Assembly: GCA_030844895.1 (NCBI GenBank)
Contig: CM061227.1
Location: 114,249,603-114,313,602, forward strand
Length of the DNA stretch: 64,000 nt
Direction of reading: 5' to 3'
Source of the DNA: Ambrosia x helenae
Lineage: Eukaryota; Streptophyta; Magnoliopsida; Asterales; Asteraceae
Part shown: one piece after another, positions 32,524 to 43,138 of the stretch
How positions within the stretch are numbered: position 1 is the stretch's first letter
Layout of the letters: each line of letters begins with the position of its first letter
Position numbers and translations under genes: made by a program
Notes under the pieces: model-generated
Told to the model about the DNA's origin: nothing
What the model saw: only the letters and a program-made list of their open reading frames with translations
Database searches by the model: none

Positions 32524-34253
32524 ACCTTTTGCTTGCCCTCAAGCAAATCTGCTCAGAACCTTACCACGAACAAGTAACAAATACCTCAAACGCCCCCGCC
32601 ATGCACTATTTAGGGTCCAAAGTCATACCCCATTCATAGATCATCATTAGATGTGTTAATTCAACAGGCAACCATGATGCACAATTTTAAAAACAGAACT
32701 CACCCAACTAAGTCTAACGTGCTTCCGGTTTTTATTCTCATGCAACACACCCCTCACAATTTTTCACTCCACTCGGTTTAATATCTGGACTAGCATGTAA
32801 TGCGCTAGTATTATTCACTCAAAACCAAACATGTAACTCTATTATCATAGGCTTGTATAACAATCACACCTCAACTATAGACAATGCACATATCTAAAGG
32901 ACTTACGGGTTTTGGGCTTCGGGTAAAGGTAGGATAGATTTGGCTAACGATTGGTTTAAAAACAAAGGTTTCAACACGCTTGAATGATCATCCTTATTCA
33001 CTAAGCACCATAATACAATAATCACACAACCTTGGGCATATTTGACCCATAACACATACTTCTATTTTCTTTTTCACTTTTTTTTTCATATCTATTTTTT
33101 TTCTCCTTTTTTTTCTTTTTCTTCTTTTTTTTTTCTTTTTTTTCACAACTTAAACATAACTCAATCACTTGAACAAAACATAAACACAATGGATGTCATC
33201 AATTTATTACACAAAGGTAAACAGGTCAATTTGGGTAACTTTATAGGTTTAACAAACGAAAGGGTATAGGCTCAACATGGCTACTAAGGGTGATTTTAGG
33301 TAAACGGGTCAAACAAAACAAATAAGTGGGTATCAAAAGAAAAGGGGGAAACCTAAATTGCCTTTATCATCTATGTGCATATCTAGTCTACAACCTCAGC
33401 ATGTATCAAATCACACAAGTTCTGCAACAGAGAAACATCTGGCCTACACTCAACAAATGAAAATATATATATGTATCAATCTATCATCTAGTAGGCTCAA
33501 GATCTCACCAAAGTGTGGAAATGGGTTACCGATGTGTGCATGCATTTATTACCGACAGCTCGTTACACCTAATCGGGCAAATTCTAAACATTTTTTTCTA
33601 AAATACCTGCTGAAAACGGTTCATATGTCTGTTCTAAAGAATTGGACCATGATTAAGGACCCAGACACCACAAGCGGAGACATAATGAAAGCATTGAAAC
33701 AGTCGCTTTCATGCCCGATCAGACCGCTTTTTGGACATTTTTTAATTTTTAATTTTTTTTTTTGACTCAAAACTAAATAAAACAAAAAAGAAGTTTCCCC
33801 ACCCTCACACTTGAATGACACATTGTCCTCAATGTGAGCTAGGAATAAAATAAAGCATAATTAAAAATAAAATACAATAGAAGTAAAAGGAACAGACTCC
33901 CCTGGATAAGCAGTACTTGCATATGAGTCGTGTTCGGTTCCTCCAAATCTGGTCGTATAGCATTTCATTCGCGACCGATAAACAAACCTGAAACAAAGAA
34001 ACAAGAGAAAAAAAACACAAACAAATTGGGATACCTGCAACCATTAGTGGTTTTCAGATCGTCCCCGCTCGAATGGAGATTGAGTTCGAGCAGGGCAATC
34101 TATTCTTGCAATTCAAATCATATCAAGCAATCCCATGACTCCAACAAAAATAAAACTGACTCAAACACACTCAAAATAAAAATAAAAATAAAAATAAAAA
34201 TAAGTAAAACAACTAAATATACAAAATATACAACAATCATACCTGATGTTTGT
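32524..34253 (-). other. Non-coding interior of the Athila/Tat-like element
   Basis: No pol-like frame. It includes a T/C-rich run at 33058-33150 and scattered short frames without domains. Confidence 0.6.
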
Positions 34254-35201
34254 TCATGGTGGTCTCAAAGAACATTTGCCTACCGAATTCCCAATGTATG
34301 TTCGGTAGTTGACATGTCGAATCTTTATCTTCTTTCTTATCTTTGACATGTCTGCAGGATCATTGCTGGGCCACTTCACTATACTTTGTCCAAGGTCTTC
34401 AATGCTCACCTTCCTCTTTTGCCCACTCAAGCCATCATCTTCAACTTTGTATATTTTCCTCATAAATATGGGAGGAAGGTTAGGATACACCAAGGTTACC
34501 CGGTTTACAGGTTCTTCAGCAGGTGTGTCTACAAGTGGTTGTACGCACGAAGTCACGTCTACTTTAAAGCTTGTAGCTTCCTCTTCTAAGGCTTCCTCCA
34601 TCACAAACCGGTCCACATGTGCCTCTTCAACAACTTTTTCAGCCACATCAACATTAACCATATCCGGTTCAACAGTCAAATCTTCAAGTTCCAAATTTGC
34701 TGTCAGTTGACCAACTTGCTTAAACAATGCCTCAACGGTGTGGTCCTGAACTTCATTATCCTTTTGAATTCTCTTAAAATCCTCCCGGATTGCCTTTACA
34801 TCTTCTTGGACAGCCTTTACATCTTCTTGGACAGCCTTTATGGCCTCTAAGATCTCACTCAGCTAATCATTGCTTTCCTTTTCATTGTTTTGTTGCTGCT
34901 GATAACCGTAATCAACACTCTGGCCTCCATTCACAATCGAATCAGTATTCATATAATAATATGCAGTTTGTTCTCTAGATTGATAAATGTTTGGCTTGTA
35001 GTATCTTTGCTGACAGTTCTGATATTGTGGCCAATAATATGAGGATGATAGGTATGAGTCTTCATCTTTTTCAAGCCCAAAGATAATACGATCTTTTCGT
35101 GCATTATAAGCTTCAACTCTCTGACGGGCAATTGGACAATCTTGCATCACATGATATGGGCTCTCGCAACAACCACATGCATCATAATCCACCCAGTTCA
35201 T
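34254..35201 (-). pseudogene. gag-like frame: zinc knuckle, in-frame TAG, coiled coil
   Basis: Starts at 35201 (MNWVDYDACGCC). The first 112 residues contain a CX2CX4HX4C knuckle (C-GC-C...H...C at residues 9-22) and a Tyr/Gln-rich region. A TAG at 34863-34865 follows, and the same frame stays open for about 200 more codons to 34254. The second half begins with heptad repeats (AVQEDVKAVQEDVKAIREDF), a probable coiled coil, then acidic and basic stretches ending near the motif IRKKIKIRHVNYRTYIGNS. It resembles the nucleocapsid-type end of Athila/Tat gag, inferred from knuckle, primer and composition only. The single stop may be a point mutation or a readthrough codon; LTR identity shows there was little time for decay after insertion. 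Confidence 0.6.
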
Positions 35202-35351
35202 CTTGAATTCAATTCTGCAAAACTAACATACCCAGCGTAATACTGAACAAAATGGAGAAAAATACAAGACAACAGAAAAAGAAATTTTTTTTTTTTGGTT
35301 TTTTTTTAAATTAAAAAAAAATAATTAAACTAAAAACACTTAGCGCACGAA

Positions 35352-35370
35352 CTCCCCGGCAACGGCGCCA
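35352..35370 (-). other. Primer binding site (tRNA-Asp)
   Basis: On the minus strand, TGGCGCCGTTGCCGGGGAG begins three bases inside the 5' LTR and matches the complement of the 3' end of plant tRNA-Asp. Confidence 0.85.
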
Positions 35371-35373
35371 TTT

Positions 35374-36530
35374 TGATCGCTTGTCGAGTGCTAATCAAAA
35401 AATATTTTAAAAACAACTCCTTAGCTACAAGGACTGCAGTATAGGGAGTAGGGTTGTCGAACCACGAGGAGTATGTGGTTAGTGTTAATAGCAATTTTTT
35501 TATTGTAATAATAGAAAAACTAATAAAATTATGAAGATTAAACTAAGGTGTTGCTTTGCTTGCAAGAAAAGATTGATTAAAGTTTGACTAAAAACAATAA
35601 TATAAAGAAAACGGTCACTCCGGGTTTCTGATTCGGTAATTATCAACTGAATTATGTTAATACCCTATCTAGGAAATCACATAGACATGACTTTGTTTAA
35701 GTTGTTCGACCCAATTCAGCTATCATAACATTAATTGCAAAGTTAAATTAATCCTAGTGCAAGAAAACCAAGATACGATAACATAATGCAATAATACTAA
35801 TCAACCAAACTGTCTAGATCAGTCAAACATACAATTAGACGCAAAGACCGTTAAGGTGTTCACAAAATCTAATCCAAGTAATGAGTATCAAACATAAAAC
35901 AATTGATAGAATAACCAAATCGTTCACCCGGAGAAACCGCAAGATGATTAGCCTTGCATCTTCATGATTTCGGCTTCAAAACTTGTTCTGGATTGCTCTG
36001 GCATCAACCGGAATGAATGGAACTGCAAAAAGTCTTCAAAATCCTCCCTTAGAAGCTCTGGAAGTCGAAGATTATCTCCCCAAACGGCTGCTAGGTTTTT
36101 AATTGCGAAAATGGGCTTTTTATGGGCTGAAGAGTTATTCGCGACCCCATGAATAACTTCCTGACTTATTCGCGTGGCATGAATAAGTCATAACTTCGCG
36201 AGGGTAACAAGGGTAAAATAGCTGGATTCATTAAGGGCAGTATAGTCATTTTGCAACCCAATTCAGTTATTCGCGGGGCATGAATAACTCCTGAGGTTAT
36301 TCATGGGGCATGAATAAGTGATCTGACATATTTTATTTTCTTTTTATTCCTTATTCATCCGTGCACTCGTTTCACCTCCAATTAGACTCTTTTTCTCTCG
36401 TTTTAGCCCACGAACACCTGCTTAACACCAAGACACAAATAAGTATCTAAGGCACGATATTTACGAACGTTAAATGATTAAAAACTATACAAAACTACTA
36501 TATAAATGTGATGCATTTGGCAACACATCA
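35374..36530 (-). repeat. 5' LTR of Athila/Tat-like element
   Basis: 1157 bp, TG...CA, identical by eye to 31354-32510. It contains repeats of the word GCATGAATAA (36176-36325) in the U3/R part. Confidence 0.95.
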
Positions 36531-36833
36531 TTAATTTGGTGTAATTTTTTTCTTTAAAAAAATTTCGTATATAAAAGATATTAACGTTTAAAAGTTATTG
36601 GAGGAAACACGAGAGATAAAATAATAAAGGTTTAATATTTAGATTTAGTAGATTAGTTATTTAATAGATTAGGTTAAAGATTATAATAGATTAGGTTAAA
36701 TCATATTTATTTCTTTTTTTTAATTGGTTTATAGTTGCCACATCACATCCTATGTGGCATCTCTCAAAGGAGAGATTGCATAAGAGTATGACATGTAGGA
36801 TTAATTCCTTTGCAATATATATATATATATATA

Positions 36834-37711
36834 CTAGATTTATACCCCGGGAGTGTCCCGGGGTTGAGAAATCTAATATGACATATCAATTTTACATACG
36901 AAATAGACTGATGCGCTTTACAGTTACATGTAGGAAAACTTCGGGTAGCACCTAACCTAAAACAATTAACAATGTATCTCCAATGTTAACGTCTAACCTT
37001 AAACAATGTATAACTCTAATATTAAAATCTAACCTAAATAATGTATAACTCTAATATTAAAATCTAACCTAAATAATGTACAACTCCAATGCTAACACAT
37101 GTTGTAAATAGAATTCATATTTACTGGTTTGAACATAATTAATGACTTGCCTATACATGATTAATGAATAACCTGAACACTTTGTGTTTTTTTCCTGTAT
37201 GAACAAAACCCCACAAATAAATAGTCGTTTTTTTCTCCGTTTTGTATATAGCACTATGGACTCGTTGAAAAAAAATAATAAAACGCTTGTTAATTTGGTC
37301 GTTTTTTTCTCCGTTTTTATATATCACTATGGTACTCGTTGGAAAGATAATAAAATGCTCGTTAATTTGGTGTTATTTTTTTCTATAAAAAATCTCGTAT
37401 ATAAAAGATATTAACGTTTAAAAATTATGGGATGAAACATGAGAAAAAAAAAACCAATTTTGTTTTTAAATTTTTTTTTTCTAAAATATCTCAATAAGTA
37501 AATCTTTTATTTTAAATTCTAAGATATGTATATCTTGAATAGAGTTTTAATTAATTTTATTATTATATTTTAATAATAAAAACAAAATAAAAATTTTTTA
37601 AACACTTTCACCTCATTATGCCACGTGGCACATTTAAGGGAAGGTTGAGGCCACCATTGAATGCCACATCATCTAAGTTCAATTCTTTTATTAATAGTTA
37701 TAGATTATAGA
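36834..37711 (-). mobile_element. Helitron-like element 2, non-autonomous
   Basis: The minus-strand 3' end is CCCCGGGACACTCCCGGGG, then TATAAATCTAG before T: a GC hairpin about ten bases from CTAG, as in Helitrons. The 5' end is TCTATAATCTATAACTATTA at 37711 (or TCTATAACT at 37704) preceded by A, so the insertion is between A and T with no duplication. 878 bp, no coding sequence. It shares internal blocks with element 1. Confidence 0.7.
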
Positions 37712-38312
37712 TTCGGATTTATTAATATTGAGTCCATAAACCCAGTTAAGAATCTAGGTTTTCTTTCATCTGAATATTTGTTTATAAGACTATCTCCAAA
37801 GCTAACGACGCCCTTAGGCCCTTAACTACCTAGTCACTTGCCACATCATATTATTATAAATCCTTAAAATCACCTCCAACCTACAAACATCCTTACATAT
37901 CCTTACATTTTCCAAAGCATCACCTATTTTTTACTTCTAATTAAATTGTTAAAAAAATATTTAATTAAATTTTGTACTCAAACACAATCCATGTTCCATG
38001 CGTATTTAAGATATAAAATTTTAAATATTAAACGTTATAATGATTTTACCTAACACAACACATATTATTATTTTATTTTTACTTCTAATTTAATTAATTA
38101 AATTGTTAAAAAATATTTAATTAAATTTTATACTCAAACACAATCCATGTTCCATGCGTATTTAAGATATAAAATTTTAAATATTAAACGTTATAATGAT
38201 TTTACCTAACACAACACACATTATTAATTTATTATATTTATCTATAAAATAAAAGCATCTCTGACTTTGTTTGTATCTCTGGTTTTGATTTTCAAAAACA
38301 ACAAACAAAATA

Positions 38313-38352
<40 letters not shown>

Positions 38353-38813
38353 GGTAAGAAACAGTCCCAACGACGAGCACCACCATCACCATATAGCATC
38401 ACATCTGATTTCATTTTTGTCTTCAGGCAACAAGCAAACAACAGGAGGATACCTACCCACCCACTTACAAACTTCATTTAAATAAAAGTTTTTTTCTAGT
38501 TTGGCACAATAACCGAAAAAAAGGGTGCCCTTGCAGTCGGATCTTCCCTTCAGATCTCTCCTCTTTAGATCTGCTCCAATGCGTCTGAAATCTTGGATGA
38601 ATTCCACATCATCTCTGGCATCCAAGGTTCGGGCATAATGCTGATAGTCTAAGGGGAGGGGCGCATATAACATCTTAATCAAAATACTTGTGAATTTTAT
38701 AAAAGACAACATATGTTGTTTTATTTTGTCTAAAAAGGGTAAACTTGAATTCTTGCTAGTAACCGTAACTGATCCTCAGAGATGAGCAACATGAGTTTCT
38801 TCATGTTAGTCTT
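37712..38813. other. Spacer with 156-bp tandem duplication and (CT)n
   Basis: Two direct copies (about 37932-38087 and 38088-38240) share TACTCAAACACAATCCATG through TAACACAACACA at a 156-base offset. A (CT)18 run lies at 38314-38349. A minus-strand frame at 38386-38712 has no recognised domain and is not called a gene. Confidence 0.6.
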
Positions 38814-39099
38814 TGTGACATCCGTCACTTTTCTTTTCATTATATTTTTATTTTTATATAATAATAATAATAATAATAATTATAATAAATAATAAAACTA
38901 GCCTAGACCACTCTTGAGCCCAAAACAACAACTCAACCATTCCTTTTTCGGAGCCCATCTGAACCCAACACACAAGCCCAAGCTTGTTCTCCTTTTCCTT
39001 TGTCTGCTACTACTCGGCCCAGTACGCAGGCCCAACCAAACCCAAGGCCCACTCCGATTTCCACTCCTTCCCTTCCCTTTAAAAAAAAAAAAAAGATGA

Positions 39100-39172
39100 A
39101 GCTGATGCCAGGACTCGATCCCGAGTCAATGCCGGGTCAGACGTCAACACCACCACTACACCACACACTTGT
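39100..39172 (-). promoter_or_regulatory. Antisense tRNA-like cassette in solo LTR
   Basis: On the minus strand, TGGTGTAGTGGTGG fits the A box and GGGATCGAGTCCTGG the B box, about 40 bases apart. Confidence 0.6.
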
Positions 39173-39444
39173 TTGTTGTTTTCAACCAAACCTTAATTGT
39201 TTTAAACCTTTCCTAAAACAAACCAAAATTATGCTCCTTCATGTCTGCTGCTGCTGATCGATCGCAACCAACCAAAAACAAAATTGGTTGACTTTTCTTG
39301 AACCTGAAATGGAATTTTCTTGACCGACAAATCAATGCACAATCACCGTGATTACAGCACCATCCTTTCCAAATTGAATCAATTCAAACGCGTCTTGACC
39401 ACGTGACGGTCAAACCATCAAGACTTTCCAAGTTATCGAACACA

Positions 39445-39452
39445 CTATAAAT
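39445..39452 (+). promoter_or_regulatory. TATA box of solo LTR
   Basis: CTATAAAT in the context CACTATAAATTGGACC. Confidence 0.6.
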
Positions 39453-39633
39453 TGGACCTGTTTTCTCAGTTGTAAAACACCGAAATACAAACCCCACTCT
39501 CAATTCTTTGTGTTCCTTGTGTTAATCGTGCAATTAAAGAGATTTTGACTTTTGTGTTGACTCGTTCATATCGACCTTTCTGCATATTGTAAGTCATGAT
39601 TCCTACCTTGTTTTGGTCCAGTAATATCATGCG

Positions 39634-39666
39634 AGCAATAACCCTATGATGTCAGGGGTTATTGCT
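39634..39666 (+). other. LTR stem-loop
   Basis: AGCAATAACCC pairs perfectly with GGGTTATTGCT (11 bp). The sequence differs from the stem at 12870 but the position is the same. Confidence 0.75.
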
Positions 39667-39778
39667 TGGTAAATTGTTTGATTAGAAAAGCTAGGGTTCT
39701 TATGTTTTATTTGGGGAAGATAACCAAACCACGTATATAATAAATGTTTTAAAAACTGAAACATATACAAATCTGATG

Positions 39779-39853
39779 TACAGACCAGTTGGTTGGGGTG
39801 TTTGGCTAAAGACATGGAACCGGCCAAGGGCTCAGTTCGAGCCCCACAACCAA
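39779..39853 (+). promoter_or_regulatory. Sense tRNA-like cassette in solo LTR
   Basis: AGACCAGTTGG (A-box-like) and CAGTTCGAGCCCC (B box) about 45 bases apart, downstream of the TATA box. Confidence 0.5.
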
Positions 39854-40851
39854 CAACATTTTTTTTACCTTTTTTACATATATATTTAACATATTATTTT
39901 TTTTAAAATAGTTTTTAAATACTAAAAGTGGTTTATAAATGCTACAAAAATTACTATATGATCTTCTAATGGTAAAGTTCATTTTATAATTTTTGGTTTT
40001 TCAAAAATAAATTATTTAATATATATTATTAAAAATACAAGTTTATTCATGAAATATAATTGTAAAATTCAATAAAAATATCTAAACGATTTTATTAAAT
40101 TCCACAAAAATTATTCTAAACTTGTATAGCAATAAACATTTCAGAAATTATTTTTATTTCAGAAAAACCGTTCATTTTATATTTTTAATTAATTTTTGTT
40201 AGTTTTAATCATAAATAAATCATAATAAATTCATTTTTCAATATTTTTGCACCAAAATTTTATATAAATTATTTCTAAATATCTAGAACTGAAATACAAT
40301 TTTTAATTCAGAAATTCTTTAATTTTAATATTTTTGGATATTAAAGTTATATTTAGACAATTTGAAATAAATAGATTATATATTCTATTTTCAAGAAAAT
40401 AATTTTATAAAAATTATTTTCACACTTAAAACTTTATATTACGACCATCTTTGATTTAAAATTTATAAAAAGACTTTTGTTTATTTATTTATCAAATTTC
40501 TCTTATTTATTAAACGTTTAATTTATTAATTAAACAAATACTTATCCCCAATTCGAAACCCTAGAAAATACTTATAGACTAGATAGACTTAGACTTATTT
40601 GCTACCTTATACATAGGGTGATACTTGGCAACGTTGGATTACATTACACAAGACTTACCACCTTGCTAATGTGAGTATTACTTATCCCCTTTTTCCGCTT
40701 TTACAACTTTTGGGGTGATTCATGCACAAGTATACAAAACTTTCGTATTCATTTACACATACATTTTATTCATTTACAATTCATATACGTGTCTTGTTTA
40801 TCTTTGTGCTTATGCTTGAACATGAACGTAGCTTACATACAAAATCATACA

Positions 40852-41003
40852 TTTAGACATAACGTATGTTATGGTGCTCTTTACACTCAGACGTAACTTA
40901 TGTTACGGTGCTCATTTAGACGTAACTTATGTTACGGTGCTCATTTAGACATAACTTATGTTATGGTGCTCTATTAGACTCACACGTGTTGAGGTGCTCA
41001 TTA
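40852..41003 (+). repeat. Tandem array of palindromic units
   Basis: Five units of about 30 bases, TTTAGACxTAACTTATGTTAxGGTGCTC. Each centre is a palindrome: CGTAAC...GTTACG in two copies and CATAAC...GTTATG in two others, so the paired bases change together; the last unit is degenerate (CACGTGTTG). Confidence 0.8.
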
Positions 41004-41392
41004 TCAACTTCATTGTACAAACTTTACATTTGATCTTTGTCTTGTTTGGTTACTTGCGTGTTTACATAATGCCTTGGTGATGCTAGACACATGAATTGTA
41101 CTACTTTTCAAACTTATACTATATGTACAAAACTAAGTAGTACTCACCAACATCATATGTTGACAACATTATTTTCGTGGATGTTTCAGGATAAGCTGCT
41201 TGACGCTTCACATAGGACTTTGGACTTAGATTAAATCAATCGATTATCTTTATTTTTGTTGTCTTGTATTTAATATCACATGTTGTAAAACAATATTCAA
41301 TAATCATATATTTACATTTTAGTACCATGAGCTTTTGAACAATCGTCACTACGTGGCACCTCGATGATTCCGCCATCGGTTGGGGTGTTACA

Positions 41393-43138
41393 GTCTTGGA
41401 TTAGGGATACTTATGAACACCAAAATATCATTTGTATGAACTATTGGACGTTATAATTATAAGCTAGATATTAATCACATCGGTTTAACATAGTTTTTCC
41501 GGTTCACTAACAGGACATGACGGTTATCAAGTTTAGTTTAGTATGTATATATAGTCATTGTATGTAAACATTTTTCGGTTATCAAGTTTCATAATCAAAA
41601 ACCAAACAACCGAAACTATCATTTGTACTATTACAATCATTCAATCAAAATTATCGATCTTTAACAGTTTTTGTTATCAATTTACATTTATTCTGTGTAA
41701 ATCATCCAACAAAACTGGTATAAGAGCCAAAAGAATCAAAGTTGTGCCATATCACGATCAATCCAGAAAACAGAGGAACAATTCAATCATCAAGGAAGCG
41801 TCCAAAGAAACGATAAAACACATAAGGATATACACCGTGTTCTTTCACGAAGAATCTTCATAAAAAACACAAAAGAAACCGTTTGTAAAATCCTTGATCT
41901 TTGCACTCATATTTCGATTTCATTTTACATAAAACAGAGTACATCATACTCGACTATTATTAATTGTTTGTGTGAATATTAAGCGGTTACTGATTAGCAA
42001 AAGGAATCACACACAATTGTTCTAGTGAAATCAAGTTACTGAATCAAAAATCATATTTAGGAATCACTCTGTTTTTTTTTTTCGTTTTTTTGCTCTTCGG
42101 TTTTTACGCTGGAAATTATCAAAAGAAGGGACTATACATTTTTTTTATTATTATTCAAAAGATCATTGACCCCGAGAAGTCAAACAGATATTTTCTTTGG
42201 GTATTCGATTATTAAATTACACTCCTTGGTCCGGGATTATTTTTTTCAACGTATACAAACACAATTTTTAAGAAAAGGGGATTATGAAAACACAAGGAGG
42301 AGTACAAACCCAAATTTCAAAATTATTGGGACAAAATTATTATCATTGGCACATTCAAATGAAAGTGCTCTTAGAATCCCAAGACTTATGGAATGTAGTA
42401 GAAGACGGTGTTAGGGATTTACCCAACGATGCAAACGATACATTACGAAAGGAATATAGAGAACAAAATAAACAAGATAAGAAGGCACTTCATTATTTAT
42501 TTCAAGCATCAACTTAAACAATATTCGAAAGGATTGCTAATGCAAAATCATCTAAGGAAGCATGGGAGATATTGTGTAAATCATATCATGGAGAACGTCG
42601 TGTCAAAACGGTAAAGCTGCAAACTCTTAGATGCGAATTTGATACCTTAAGAATGTCAGAAACCGAAACAATAGAAGGATACTTTGATAGGGTTACCACA
42701 ATAGTTAACCAATTAAGGATGAATGAAGAAGAATTAAGTGATAAACGAGTTGTTGAAAAAAATGCGTAGTATGACAAGAAAGTATGAGTCAGTGGTAGTA
42801 GCTGTAGAAGAGTCCAGGGATTTAGAAAATGTATCAATTGAAGAACTTATGGGAATATTACAATCCCATGAGTTAAGACTGAAACAATATAACACACATA
42901 TAGTATATCAAGCTTTCCAAGTATAGAGTGGGACTCAAGGAAGAAATAAATGCGGAAATAGGTATAACAATAGCTACAGAGGAAGAGGAGGTAGGTCAGG
43001 GCGATACGAACCCATCATATGTTATAATTATCAAGGGTTAGGTCATATAGCTAGAAATTGTCCACAAAAGGAAGAAAACACATAGAAATTGTCATATAAT
43101 TATCAATATATATAGAAATCGAAGTTGAAAATGCGCAT
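41393..43138 (+). mobile_element. Ty1/copia relic (leader and gag only)
   Basis: A degenerate PBS TGGTATAAGAGCC at 41716-41728 follows ACA, a plausible LTR end, so 41398-41713 is likely LTR remnant (its start may lie left of 38814). A gag relic follows at 42284-43085. No pol domain follows. 41729-42283 is leader with no coding signal. Confidence 0.6.
42284..43085 (+). pseudogene. gag: copia gag (DUF4219/UBN2) pseudogene
   Basis: ATG at 42284 opens MKTQGGVQTQISKLLGQNYY, the N-terminal gag signature, with a WNVVEDG segment. A stop at 42515 interrupts it, then the frame continues through the UBN2 core (EAWEILCKSYHGERR...LQTLRCEFDTLRM) to a one-base frameshift near 42760. The next part carries MTRKYESVVVAVEESRDL and LQSHELRL, stops, and a last segment has an Arg/Gly-rich stretch and a knuckle CYNYQGLGHIARNC in which the second Cys is Tyr. 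Several independent lesions make this old. It is a different copia lineage from that at 5055-9354. Confidence 0.82.

Larger units (their letters stand above)
31354..36530 (-). mobile_element. Young non-autonomous Athila/Tat-like LTR element, TSD TTAAT
   Basis: Two 1157-bp LTRs (31354-32510 and 35374-36530) that I read as identical, flanked by TTAAT at 31349-31353 and 36531-36535. On the minus strand the PBS (35352-35370) reads TGGCGCCGTTGCCGGGGAG, complementary to tRNA-Asp, and the polypurine tract AAGTGTGGGGGTG (32511-32523) abuts the 3' LTR. The 2863-bp interior holds one gag-like frame with an in-frame stop and a long T/C-rich stretch; no pol. The tRNA-Asp primer and knuckle type suggest the Athila/Tat branch. 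Identical LTRs mean insertion too recent for substitutions to accumulate. Confidence 0.92.
30849..36833 (-). mobile_element. Helitron-like element 1, split by LTR element
   Basis: On the minus strand it ends ...GGAACGCTCCCGGGATAAAAA then CTAG-T, close to the end of element 2 at 36834. Internal words such as GTATATAAAAGATATTAACG (near 36566) and GCACTATGGTACTCGTTGG (31309) recur in element 2 (37389 and 37324). The interior is interrupted at TTAAT by the retrotransposon 31354-36530. The 5' end is not resolved but must lie between about 36700 and 36833. No Rep/helicase gene is present, so it is non-autonomous. Confidence 0.5.
38814..41392 (+). mobile_element. Gypsy solo LTR, TSD GTCTT
   Basis: TGTGACATCCGTCAC to GCCATCGGTTGGGGTGTTACA, 2579 bp, flanked by GTCTT at 38809-38813 and 41393-41397, with no interior. 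Family features in order: TAA microsatellite, antisense tRNA-like cassette, TATA 39445, GTAAGT at 39590, stem-loop, sense tRNA-like cassette, AT-rich tract, GTGAGT at 40671, palindromic tandem array, TGTTTCAG at 41182. Confidence 0.93.

Noticed and set aside
38386..38712. 108-residue minus-strand ORF as a host gene
   Set aside because: No recognisable domain, composition unremarkable, overlaps a (CT)n run, and no splice or promoter support.
42515..42760. Intact copia gag with alternative reading
   Set aside because: A stop, a frameshift and a mutated zinc-knuckle Cys all point to a pseudogene.
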